Position numbers and translations under genes: made by a program
Source of the DNA: UBA9300 sp032260385
GTDB taxonomy: Bacteria; Bacteroidota; Bacteroidia; Bacteroidales; VadinHA17
Reading direction: 5' to 3'
NCBI GenBank assembly: GCA_032260385.1
Contig: JAVVEL010000004.1
Coordinates: 1 to 64,000, forward strand
Length of the DNA stretch: 64,000 bases
Part shown: piece by piece, positions 17,017 to 24,868 of the stretch
Numbering within the stretch: the stretch's first letter is position 1
Layout: each line of letters starts with the position of its first letter
Notes under the pieces: model-generated
Seen by the model: only the letters and a program-made list of their open reading frames with translations
Databases searched by the model: none
What the model was told of the DNA's origin: nothing

Positions 17017-18285
17017 ATGAACGAGAATAAGTATATGAAAGATTTACAGAGCATAAAACAAAGATTCGGGATCATCGGGAACTATGTAGGTCTTAACAGG
17101 GCAATAGATATAGCCCTGCAGGTAGCTCCCACTGACCTCTCTGTACTGATTTCAGGTGAGAGCGGAACGGGGAAAGAAATTTTCCCCCAGATAATTCATC
17201 ATCACAGCAAGCGCAAACACGGTCAATATATAGCGGTCAATTGCGGAGCAATACCGGAAGGGACCATCGATTCCGAACTGTTCGGACATGAAAAAGGCTC
17301 CTTTACGGGTGCAACTGACAGCCGTAAAGGTTATTTTGAGGTGGCTAACGGGGGAACAATATTTCTTGATGAAGTTGCAGAACTGCCCCTGTCAACACAG
17401 GTAAGGTTGCTTAGGGTGCTTGAATCAGGTGAGTTTATACGGGTAGGCTCTTCAAAGGTGCAAAAGACAGATGTAAGAGTTATAGCAGCTACCAATATCG
17501 ATATACTCCAGGCAGTTAATTCTGGAAAATTCAGGGAAGATCTTTTTTACCGCCTTAATACTGTCCCGATAAAAATACCTCCCTTGAAGGAGAGGGGAGA
17601 TGATATTCTGTTGTTATTCAGAAAATTCGCTGTCGATTTTGCAGAGAAATACCACATGCCTGCAGTCAGGCTTACCGAAGATGCCAGGCTGATGCTCACT
17701 TCTTACTCATGGCCCGGTAACGTGAGGCAGCTTAAAAATATAACCGAACAGATTTCAATTATTGAAGGTTCAAGGGAAATAGACGGTGAAATATTAAAGG
17801 CTTACCTGCCTGATTACAGCAGCGTAAAACTGCCGGCAGTAATCAAAAGGGAAGCGGAGACTTCATTTTCATCTGAGAGAGAGATCCTCTATAAGATACT
17901 CTTTGACATGAAAAATGATATGAATGATCTCAAAAAACTGGTCCTGGACATGATTAGGGAAGGCTCTTCGGCAGTTAATCTGGACGACAGGAACTCGGGC
18001 GTTCTTCAACGTCTGTACAGTGATGCTGCCGTAAGTGAAATAAACGGCGGTGAAACCGGAAGAGATGACAGGGATATGAAATATCCTCATGGGAAAAGAC
18101 CCGAACAGATACAGGACACGGAAGAAATTGTTGAGGAATCCCTTTCCCTTGTTGACAAGGAAATTGAATTGATAACAAAGGCTCTGGAGAAGTATGGGGG
18201 AAAAAGAAAGCTTGCCGCCGAGGAACTTGGGATATCAGAAAGAACGCTTTACAGAAAAATTAAAGAGTATGGAATCAATCTTTAG
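17017..18285 (+). CDS. Sigma-54-dependent transcriptional activator (no receiver domain)
   Basis: 422 residues. The AAA+ domain begins near residue 14: Walker A GESGTGKE (47-54), sigma-54 contact loop GSFTGA (94-99, a Ser variant of GAFTGA), Walker B GGTIFLDEV (112-120). The C-terminal Fis-type helix-turn-helix is at about 397-421 (LAAEELGISERTLYRKI). No receiver, GAF or PAS domain precedes the ATPase, so control must be through the roughly 110-residue linker, another protein or gene dosage. Starts at 17017 and 17035 are both possible; a TAATTTCG -7-like box at 17008 would favour the second. The end overlaps lptE by 17 bases. Confidence 0.92.
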   Translation: MNENKYMKDLQSIKQRFGIIGNYVGLNRAIDIALQVAPTDLSVLISGESGTGKEIFPQIIHHHSKRKHGQYIAVNCGAIPEGTIDSELFGHEKGSFTGATDSRKGYFEVANGGTIFLDEVAELPLSTQVRLLRVLESGEFIRVGSSKVQKTDVRVIAATNIDILQAVNSGKFREDLFYRLNTVPIKIPPLKERGDDILLLFRKFAVDFAEKYHMPAVRLTEDARLMLTSYSWPGNVRQLKNITEQISIIEGSREIDGEILKAYLPDYSSVKLPAVIKREAETSFSSEREILYKILFDMKNDMNDLKKLVLDMIREGSSAVNLDDRNSGVLQRLYSDAAVSEINGGETGRDDRDMKYPHGKRPEQIQDTEEIVEESLSLVDKEIELITKALEKYGGKRKLAAEELGISERTLYRKIKEYGINL

Positions 18286-18814
18286 ATATTTCCGTGCGGC
18301 CTTTGTGGTGAGATCGGTCATTATACCTGTCTTTGTTTTCATTACATTCACCGGTGATGGATGTACCGTAACTTATTCAATGAGCGGAGCAAGTATTTCA
18401 CCCGATGTCAGGACTATAAGCGTGGATTATTTTGAAAACAGGGCAGGCCTTGTTCAACCGGGTCTGAGCCAGTATCTTACAGATGAGCTGACGGATAAAT
18501 GCAGGGCCCAGACAAACCTTAACTTTGTTAATGAGGCCGGTGATGTCAGCTTTGAAGGAGAAATTACCGACTACAGGAATGAACCTCTAACGATATCGGG
18601 CGACGCCAGGGCAGCAATGAACAGGTTCACAATTTCCGTCAGTGTAAGATTTACCAATCTTGTTGAACCTGATTTCAGCTATGAACAAACGTTTACAAGA
18701 TATGAGGATTATGACAGTGCCAAAGAGCTGAGCCAGGTGGAGCAGGAACTTACCGAGAAAATAGTTGAACAAATTGTTGAAGATATCTTTAACAGGGCAT
18801 TCGTGAACTGGTAA
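18269..18814 (+). CDS. lptE: LptE-like outer-membrane lipoprotein
   Basis: 181 residues from the ATG at 18269; a longer frame runs upstream but lies within the activator gene. After the hydrophobic segment ending in a cysteine (TFTGDGC) comes the Bacteroidota LptE pattern: SMSGASISPDVRTISVDYF, then NRAGLVQPGLSQYLTDELTDK and VSFEGEITDYRNEPL. LptE plugs the LptD barrel that inserts lipopolysaccharide into the outer membrane. The lipobox is imperfect (GDGC). The start lies 17 bases inside the sigma-54 activator gene, so translation is probably coupled. A TPR-type gene follows 2 bases later. Confidence 0.85.
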   Translation: MESIFRYFRAAFVVRSVIIPVFVFITFTGDGCTVTYSMSGASISPDVRTISVDYFENRAGLVQPGLSQYLTDELTDKCRAQTNLNFVNEAGDVSFEGEITDYRNEPLTISGDARAAMNRFTISVSVRFTNLVEPDFSYEQTFTRYEDYDSAKELSQVEQELTEKIVEQIVEDIFNRAFVNW

Positions 18815-18816
18815 TT

Positions 18817-19731
18817 ATGAATAAGGCTGACTTTATAAATATTATTAAGGAGCATAAGGTTTTGTCTGATAATGAATTCAATGATGTTTACAGGATCAGT
18901 AAAAATTACCCTTATTTTCAGTCAGCTTACGTAATCCTCCTTAATTCCCTGTACAGGAAGAATGATATTGAATTTACGGAGAAATTAAAGGAAGCCGTTA
19001 TTTATGTTGCCGACAGGGAAGTACTCTATTATTTGTTAAATTCTGAAAAATGGATTTCATCTGAAGGGGGCAGGGAAGACCGGGAGAAAGAGCCTGGTCC
19101 GGAACAGCCTGATGAGGGACAGGATAATGAGGAAATACTGGATACGGAAAAAGTAGAGGACACGGAAGCAGATGCCGGTAAAAGGGTTTATGAATATGAA
19201 CCTGTGTCAGGCAAATCGCGCGAGGAATTGATAAGGGAGATACAGAATCGCCTTAATGAAATAAGCGGTCTGGATATCCTGCAGATAGACGAATCGGAAG
19301 GTGACCGTGAAGTGGTACCTGAAGGTGAAAACGGCAACCTGGATGATTATATCATTCCAGATGACAATGATTTGCTTGATCTCGACCTCGACCCTGAGCC
19401 TAATGATCATAAAGGAGAGAAAGAGGCCGGTGATCAGAATAAAAGAACTTTTACTGATGAGGATGAACTGGTTGACAGGTTCATCAATGCTAACCCGAGG
19501 ATTGAGCCAAGGACAGGCAGTGATGATAAACAGCAGGAAGATATCTCTGCCAGGAGCGGTGAAGAGTCACCCCAGCTCGTATCCGAAACACTTGCAAGCA
19601 TTTATCTTTCCCAGGCCTACTATTCAAAGGCCATTAGTATTTATGAGAAATTAAGTTTGAAATATCCGGAAAAAAGTACTTACTTTGCGTCGCAAATTGA
19701 AAAGATAAAAGAGATACTAAAAACTGATTAG
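18817..19731 (+). CDS. TPR-like protein with acidic linker
   Basis: 304 residues of unknown function. The first 80 residues form a helical domain (NKADFINIIKEHKVLSDNEF, YFQSAYVILLNSLYRKND). Residues about 85-240 are very acidic and low in complexity. The last 45 residues resemble one tetratricopeptide repeat (LASIYLSQAYYSKAISIYEKL). No signal peptide or membrane segment is visible, so it is probably cytoplasmic. It sits between lptE (2-base gap) and secG (no gap), an order commonly seen in Bacteroidota, which suggests an envelope-related partner protein. Confidence 0.7.
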   Translation: MNKADFINIIKEHKVLSDNEFNDVYRISKNYPYFQSAYVILLNSLYRKNDIEFTEKLKEAVIYVADREVLYYLLNSEKWISSEGGREDREKEPGPEQPDEGQDNEEILDTEKVEDTEADAGKRVYEYEPVSGKSREELIREIQNRLNEISGLDILQIDESEGDREVVPEGENGNLDDYIIPDDNDLLDLDLDPEPNDHKGEKEAGDQNKRTFTDEDELVDRFINANPRIEPRTGSDDKQQEDISARSGEESPQLVSETLASIYLSQAYYSKAISIYEKLSLKYPEKSTYFASQIEKIKEILKTD

Positions 19732-20082
19732 ATGGGTATATACGTTTTTATTTCAATTATAGTGATTATTGCCTGTGTTCTCCAGGTAATGGTAGTGCTT
19801 GTACAGAATTCAAAAGGAGGTGGGCTGGCTGCAAATTTTACTTCCACGGGTCAGTCAATGGGAGTCAGAAAGACAGCTGATTTTCTTGAGAAAGCTACCT
19901 GGACCCTTGCAGCAATTATCCTCTTACTTAGCATTGTCTCCACGGCAGCCATACCTCATGGCGTTGAGGAAGAAGCGTCCAGAATACAGGACCAGATTGA
20001 AAATGCTGTTGATCCTACTGCCATACCTAACCTTCCAACAGCTATCCCTGACCAGGGAAGTGGCAACCAGCAGGAAGATTAA
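19732..20082 (+). CDS. secG: Preprotein translocase subunit SecG
   Basis: 116 residues. Two membrane helices (about 3-22 and 55-75) flank the conserved cytoplasmic loop VQNSKGGGLAANF and GQSMGVRKTADFLEKAT, the SecG signature. The C-terminal tail of about 35 residues (PTAIPNLPTAIPDQGSG) is a low-complexity extension common in Bacteroidota SecG. It is a helper subunit of the SecYEG channel in the inner membrane. It begins directly after the TPR-like gene's stop and is followed 19 bases later by a strong terminator, so it ends the activator-lptE-TPR-secG unit. Confidence 0.92.
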   Translation: MGIYVFISIIVIIACVLQVMVVLVQNSKGGGLAANFTSTGQSMGVRKTADFLEKATWTLAAIILLLSIVSTAAIPHGVEEEASRIQDQIENAVDPTAIPNLPTAIPDQGSGNQQED

Positions 20083-20100
20083 TAAAATATATTGAACAAT

Positions 20101-20137
20101 AAAATGTCAGTTTGTCACCAGACTGACATTTTTTTTG
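20101..20137 (+). terminator. Rho-independent terminator after secG
   Basis: Inverted repeat AAAATGTCAGT / ACTGACATTTT (20101-20132, 10-base loop) continuing into a run of eight T. It separates the secG operon from groES-groEL. Confidence 0.85.
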
Positions 20138-20180
20138 CAATTATGACGCAGATGATCAGGAAAAATGACAGAAATATTGT

Positions 20181-20197
20181 TTGGCACAAATTCTGTG
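20181..20197 (+). promoter_or_regulatory. Sigma-54-like promoter upstream of groES
   Basis: TTGGCACAAATTCTGTG matches the -24 half of the sigma-54 consensus (TTGGCAC) exactly. Ten bases after the GG lies CTGTG, a weak -12 half (consensus TTGCW). It is 49 bases before the nearest groES ATG. The spacing is right but the -12 box deviates, so this is a candidate only. Confidence 0.4.
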
Positions 20198-20245
20198 AAA
20201 TAATGATGTTGATAAAATTAATGTTTAACAAATCAAATGAATAAA

Positions 20246-20524
20246 ATGGCAAAATTAAAAGGTAAAATACTGGCAGGTAAAGTACTTGTTAAGCCTCATG
20301 AGGCAGAAGAGAAAACTGCAAGCGGCATCATTATCCCTGACAGTGCTAAGGAAAAACCACAGCAGGGAACCATAGTACTGGTTGGTGCAGCAAAGAAAGA
20401 CGAAGAGATGGAGGTAAAATCCGGCGATGTAGTTCTCTATGGTAAATATGCAGGACAGGAATTAAACATTGAAGGTGAAGATTACCTTTTGATGTCTCAA
20501 AGTGATATATTATACATAGCATAA
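20246..20524 (+). CDS. groS: Co-chaperonin GroES
   Basis: 92 residues from the ATG at 20246; an ATG three codons earlier (20237) is equally open. GroES folds as a seven-subunit lid on GroEL. Typical stretches are KILAGKVLVKPHEAEEKTASG with the mobile loop TASGIIIPDSAKEKPQQG, and DVVLYGKYAGQE followed by a final ILYIA. It lies 24 bases before groEL, the usual groESL operon. Upstream are the secG terminator and a sigma-54-like element. No CIRCE inverted repeat (TTAGCACTC-N9-GAGTGCTAA) is visible. Confidence 0.95.
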   Translation: MAKLKGKILAGKVLVKPHEAEEKTASGIIIPDSAKEKPQQGTIVLVGAAKKDEEMEVKSGDVVLYGKYAGQELNIEGEDYLLMSQSDILYIA

Positions 20525-20548
20525 ACATAATAACTTAAACTAACTGAT

Positions 20549-22183
20549 ATGGCAAAAGAAATTAAATTTGATATCGAAGCACGTAGCCTCCTTAAGGCAG
20601 GCGTTGATAAACTGGCTGATACCGTGAGGGTAACTCTTGGGCCGAAAGGGCGTAATGTAGTGCTCGAGAAAAAATTCGGAGCTCCACAAATAAGCAAGGA
20701 TGGAGTAACAGTGGCCAAGGAGATTGAACTTGAAGATCCTTTCGAAAATATGGGAGCACAAATGGTGAAGGAAGTTGCTTCCAAAACCGGAGATGATGCC
20801 GGTGACGGCACAACAACAGCAACTGTGCTTGCACAGGCAATTATAAATATTGGACTTAAGAATGTGACTGCAGGTGCCAATCCCATGGAACTGAAAAGAG
20901 GTATAGACCGGGCTGTCAGCGAGGTGGTGAAACATATAGCAAAACAGGCCAAGGTTGTTGGTGATGATCTTAATAAGATTGAACAGGTGGCCCGCATATC
21001 TGCCAATAACGACGAGGAAATAGGAAAGCTTATTGCTGAAGCAATGAGCAAGGTGAAAAAAGAAGGAGTAATTACAGTTGAAGAAGCAAAGAGTACCGAC
21101 ACAACTGTTGAAGTTGTAGAAGGTATGCAGTTTGACCGTGGTTATATCTCGGCCTACTTCGTAACCGACACCGAAAAAATGGAAGCCGACCTGGAAAATC
21201 CTTATATTCTTATCCATGATAAGAAAATTTCCACAATGAAGGACCTGCTTCCGATACTTGAGACTACAGCACAGAATGGCAGACCCCTTATGATTATTGC
21301 TGAAGACGTTGAAGGAGAAGCACTTGCAACACTGGTGGTAAACCGGCTGAGAGGTTCATTGAAGGTTTGTGCGGTTAAGGCTCCCGGATTCGGCGACAGG
21401 AGAAAAGAAATGCTGGAGGATATTGCCATTCTGACAGGAGGTACCGTAATATCAGAAGAAAAGGGACTTAAACTCGAACATACCACCCTCGATATGCTCG
21501 GACAGGCTGAGAAAATATCTGTTGACAAGGAAAACACAACCATAGTTAACGGTGCAGGTGAAAAAGATTCAATTGCAGCCCGCGTTAACCAGATCAAGCA
21601 GCAGATATCCAATACTACATCAGATTACGATAAGGAAAAATTGCAGGAAAGACTTGCAAAACTCTCAGGAGGTGTTGCGGTGCTTTATATCGGTGCTGCT
21701 TCCGAAGTTGAGATGAAGGAGAAAAAAGACCGTGTTGATGATGCCCTGAGCGCAACGCGAGCAGCAGTTGAGGAAGGTATAGTTCCCGGCGGCGGTGTAA
21801 CCTATATACGTGCTATAGAGGCACTCGAAAAACTGAAAGGGGATAATGAAGATCAGAATACAGGAATCGAAATTGTGAAGCGTGCAATTGAAGAACCCCT
21901 GCGCCAGATTGTTGTTAATGCCGGTAAAGAAGGGGCAGTTATTGCACAGGCAGTAAAGGAAGGCAAGGATGATTACGGGTATAATGCACGTATCGACAAA
22001 TTTGAAAACTTCTATGATTCAGGTGTAATCGACCCTGCTAAAGTAGCCCGCATTGCACTTGAAAATGCTGCATCAATAGCTGGTATGTTCCTGACTACCG
22101 AAGCCGTGGTGGTTGAACAAAAGGAAGATGAACCAATGCCTAACCCGGGAATGGGTGGAGGCGGCATGCCCGGCATGATGTAA
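20549..22183 (+). CDS. groL: Chaperonin GroEL
   Basis: 544 residues, full length. The ATP-binding blocks VTLGPKGRNVVLEK and DDAGDGTTTATVLAQ are at about residues 29-95, followed by ETTAQNGRPLMIIAEDVEGEALAT in the apical domain, and a final GMGGGGMPGMM tail typical of GroEL. It is the barrel chaperonin that encloses unfolded proteins with GroES. It is co-transcribed with groES and followed by a terminator at 22215. Nothing unusual is seen in the sequence. Confidence 0.98.
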   Translation: MAKEIKFDIEARSLLKAGVDKLADTVRVTLGPKGRNVVLEKKFGAPQISKDGVTVAKEIELEDPFENMGAQMVKEVASKTGDDAGDGTTTATVLAQAIINIGLKNVTAGANPMELKRGIDRAVSEVVKHIAKQAKVVGDDLNKIEQVARISANNDEEIGKLIAEAMSKVKKEGVITVEEAKSTDTTVEVVEGMQFDRGYISAYFVTDTEKMEADLENPYILIHDKKISTMKDLLPILETTAQNGRPLMIIAEDVEGEALATLVVNRLRGSLKVCAVKAPGFGDRRKEMLEDIAILTGGTVISEEKGLKLEHTTLDMLGQAEKISVDKENTTIVNGAGEKDSIAARVNQIKQQISNTTSDYDKEKLQERLAKLSGGVAVLYIGAASEVEMKEKKDRVDDALSATRAAVEEGIVPGGGVTYIRAIEALEKLKGDNEDQNTGIEIVKRAIEEPLRQIVVNAGKEGAVIAQAVKEGKDDYGYNARIDKFENFYDSGVIDPAKVARIALENAASIAGMFLTTEAVVVEQKEDEPMPNPGMGGGGMPGMM

Positions 22184-22214
22184 TAAATGAAGTTTATTTT
22201 GAATTTTTCTATAT

Positions 22215-22250
22215 GCAGGGACCTTGTTCAAACAAGATCCCTGCTTTTAT
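22215..22250 (+). terminator. Rho-independent terminator after groEL
   Basis: Near-perfect inverted repeat GCAGGGACCTTGTT / AACAAGATCCCTGC (22215-22244, 2-base loop, one C-A mismatch) followed by TTTTATCTTT. It closes the groES-groEL operon. Confidence 0.8.
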
Positions 22251-22351
22251 CTTTACTGCTTGTCAGGCCTCCTGGCTCACTCCACTTCTTCTTAGCACAT
22301 TCTCAACTCACTCTTCTTCTCAACCCACTCTCAACTTATCCAACTATTAAT

Positions 22352-22359
22352 TATATTTG
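22352..22359 (+). promoter_or_regulatory. -7 element (TATATTTG) upstream of lepA
   Basis: Perfect TAnnTTTG 18 bases before the lepA ATG. A pyrimidine-rich stretch (22260-22350) with repeated CTCAAC/CACTC words lies upstream, and no TTG is present at the -33 distance. Confidence 0.4.
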
Positions 22360-22377
22360 CGCTTAATCTGAGGAAGG

Positions 22378-24174
22378 ATGCGAACAATGAATAATATACG
22401 GAATTTCTGTATTATAGCTCATATCGATCACGGGAAAAGTACCCTGGCTGACAGGTTGCTTGAGGAAACTGACACACTGAGTGAAAGAGACAGGAAAGAC
22501 CAGGTTCTGGACAATATGGACCTGGAGAGGGAGAGAGGTATAACCATTAAGAGCCATGCCATACAGATGAAGTATATTTGCCATGGAGATGAATATGTAC
22601 TTAACCTTATTGATACCCCCGGGCACGTTGATTTCTCCTATGAAGTATCAAGGTCGATAGCGGCATGTGAAGGAGCGCTGCTTGTTGTTGACGCCACACA
22701 GGGGATACAGGCGCAGACGATATCAAACCTGTATATGGCTGTCGATCATAACCTCGAGGTGATACCAGTGCTGAACAAAATGGATATGGCCAGCGCCATG
22801 CCTGATGAGGTTAAAGACCAGATTGTAGATCTTCTGGGCTGCAGCAGGGAAGATATTATAGAAGCCAGTGCCAAAACAGGCATGGGGGTCAAGGCCATCC
22901 TTGAAAGGATAGTAACTTCAGTCCCTGCACCGGAAGGAGATCCGGAAGCACCACTTCAGGCACTGATCTTTGATTCGGTATTTAATTCCTTCAGGGGAAT
23001 AATTGCCTATTTTAAGATAGTAAACGGAACTCTGAGAACAGGTGACCTTGTTAAATTTTACAATACCGGGAAAAAATACAATGCAGATGAAATTGGTGTT
23101 CTTAAAATAAAGCAGGAGCCCCGGGAGTTTTTAAGCGCCGGTAATGTGGGATATATTATTTCCGGGATAAAAGAATCCAGGGAAGTCAAGGTGGGGGATA
23201 CCATCACTCATTTTGAAAGACCATGTGAGAAAGGAATAGAAGGCTTTGAAAATGTGAAGCCTATGGTTTTTGCAGGAATATATCCTGTTGATGCTGATGA
23301 TTATGAGGACCTCCGGTCGTCTATCGAAAAACTGCAGTTGAATGATGCCTCACTTTCTTTCATTCCTGAATCATCAGCTGCCCTGGGCTTTGGTTTCAGG
23401 TGTGGTTTCCTCGGGCTTCTGCATATGGAGATTATACAGGAAAGGCTCGACAGGGAGTTTGATATGGATGTTATTACCACCGTACCCAATGTTTCCTATA
23501 ATGTATACACCACTTCAGGTGAAATGATTGAGGTGCACAATCCATCTGGCTTACCTCCCGTGACAAATATTGACAGGATTGAAGAACCATATATAATTGC
23601 CCAGATAATTACCAAGTCGGAATATGTGGGTAATATAATGACCCTGTGCATTGATAAGCGGGGAACCTTCAAAAACCAGGTCTACCTGACGAGTGACAGG
23701 GTGGAAATTACTTTTGAACTGCCGCTTGCTGAAATAGTTTTTGATTTTTATGATAAGTTAAAGAGCCTGTCGCGGGGCTATGCTTCTTTCGACTATCACT
23801 ACTCATCCTACGTAAAGGCAGACCTGGTAAGGCTTGACATCCTGCTTAACGGCGAGATGGTAGATGCCCTTTCAACCCTTATCTTCAGGGGACATTCGTA
23901 TGACTTCGGGCGGAGGATGTGTGTTAAGCTGAAGGAACTGATACCACGGCAGCAATTCGATATAGCCATCCAGGCAGCCATAGGGGCAAAAATAATAGCC
24001 CGCGAGACCGTTAAGGCTGTCAGAAAAGATGTTACGGCCAAATGCTATGGAGGGGATATCACCAGAAAGAGGAAACTGCTTGAAAAACAAAAGAAAGGAA
24101 AGAAGCGTATGCGACAGGTTGGTAATGTTGAAGTACCCCAGCAGGCCTTCCTGGCAGTTCTTAAGATGGATTGA
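22378..24174 (+). CDS. lepA: Elongation factor 4 (LepA) GTPase
   Basis: 598 residues, normal length. The G-domain motifs are AHIDHGKST (P-loop), DTPGHVDF (G3) and NKMD (G4). The LepA-specific C-terminal domain carries YASFDYHYSSYVKADLVRLD and GGDITRKRKLLEKQKKGKKR, and the end is FLAVLKMD. EF4 acts on stalled or translocating ribosomes. The ATG at 22387 (MNNIRNF) would give the commoner family length. It converges on rprY with 11 bases between them, so terminators are either shared or absent. Confidence 0.97.
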   Translation: MRTMNNIRNFCIIAHIDHGKSTLADRLLEETDTLSERDRKDQVLDNMDLERERGITIKSHAIQMKYICHGDEYVLNLIDTPGHVDFSYEVSRSIAACEGALLVVDATQGIQAQTISNLYMAVDHNLEVIPVLNKMDMASAMPDEVKDQIVDLLGCSREDIIEASAKTGMGVKAILERIVTSVPAPEGDPEAPLQALIFDSVFNSFRGIIAYFKIVNGTLRTGDLVKFYNTGKKYNADEIGVLKIKQEPREFLSAGNVGYIISGIKESREVKVGDTITHFERPCEKGIEGFENVKPMVFAGIYPVDADDYEDLRSSIEKLQLNDASLSFIPESSAALGFGFRCGFLGLLHMEIIQERLDREFDMDVITTVPNVSYNVYTTSGEMIEVHNPSGLPPVTNIDRIEEPYIIAQIITKSEYVGNIMTLCIDKRGTFKNQVYLTSDRVEITFELPLAEIVFDFYDKLKSLSRGYASFDYHYSSYVKADLVRLDILLNGEMVDALSTLIFRGHSYDFGRRMCVKLKELIPRQQFDIAIQAAIGAKIIARETVKAVRKDVTAKCYGGDITRKRKLLEKQKKGKKRMRQVGNVEVPQQAFLAVLKMD

Positions 24175-24185
24175 CAGTAGCTCTG

Positions 24186-24866
24186 CTATTCACACAGAAG
24201 CCTGTAGCCCTTACCGTGAATATTTAATATGGTTATTGAAGGGTCTGTTTTGAGATACTTCCTTAGCTTGGTGATGTATACATCCATGCTCCGGGCATTG
24301 AAATAATTATCATCGACCCATATTGTTCGCAGGGCATAATTTCTTTCAAGCACCTCATTCTTGTTCTGACACAGTAGTTTAAGTAATTCTGATTCTTTCG
24401 TTGTCAGCTTTTGTAATCCCTCATCTGAATCAAGTATCTGCGTACGCGGATAAAAAGTAAATTTTCCAAGCTTATATTCATCAGCCTCTTCATCAGTGAA
24501 TGATTTTGTCCTTCTCAGGATAGCCTCTATCCTGTATAAGAGCTCCTCCATGGAGAAGGGTTTTGTAATATAATCATCGGCACCCACCGAAAATCCCTCC
24601 AGTTTGTCCCTTTCCAGTGATTTGGCCGTTAAGAAGATAAAAGGAACATCTTTCTCAATTTTCCTTATCTTCTTTGCAAGGCTTATTCCATCAATTTCGG
24701 GCAGCATGATGTCAAGCAGGCAGAGATCAAAAGTTTCTGTTCTGAAGGTGTCAAGTGCTTTCTGACCATCGGTCAGATGTACCACCCTGTAGTCTTTTGC
24801 TTCCAGGTAATCGGTGAGCAGTGTCCCGAGATTAGTGTCATCTTCAGCTAATAATATTTTTGCCAT
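24186..24866 (-). CDS. rprY: OmpR-family response regulator (RprY-like)
   Basis: 226 residues. The receiver domain has the acidic pair Asp9/Asp10 in LLAEDDTNLG, the phosphoacceptor Asp52 in CLLDIMLPEIDG, and Lys82 in FLTAK. The winged-helix DNA-binding domain (about 130-226) ends with ITKLRKYLKTDP and INIHGKGYRLLCE. The TNLGTLLTDYLEAKDYRV opening resembles Bacteroides RprY. It is 2 bases downstream of the sensor kinase gene. The symbol is assigned by similarity of layout and sequence from memory, not by search. Confidence 0.88.
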   Translation of the reverse strand: MAKILLAEDDTNLGTLLTDYLEAKDYRVVHLTDGQKALDTFRTETFDLCLLDIMLPEIDGISLAKKIRKIEKDVPFIFLTAKSLERDKLEGFSVGADDYITKPFSMEELLYRIEAILRRTKSFTDEEADEYKLGKFTFYPRTQILDSDEGLQKLTTKESELLKLLCQNKNEVLERNYALRTIWVDDNYFNARSMDVYITKLRKYLKTDPSITILNIHGKGYRLLCE

Positions 24867-24868
24867 GG

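Noticed and set aside
20497..21217. Long antisense open frames across groEL
   Set aside because: They are shadows of the groEL coding strand, with no independent start context or motif.
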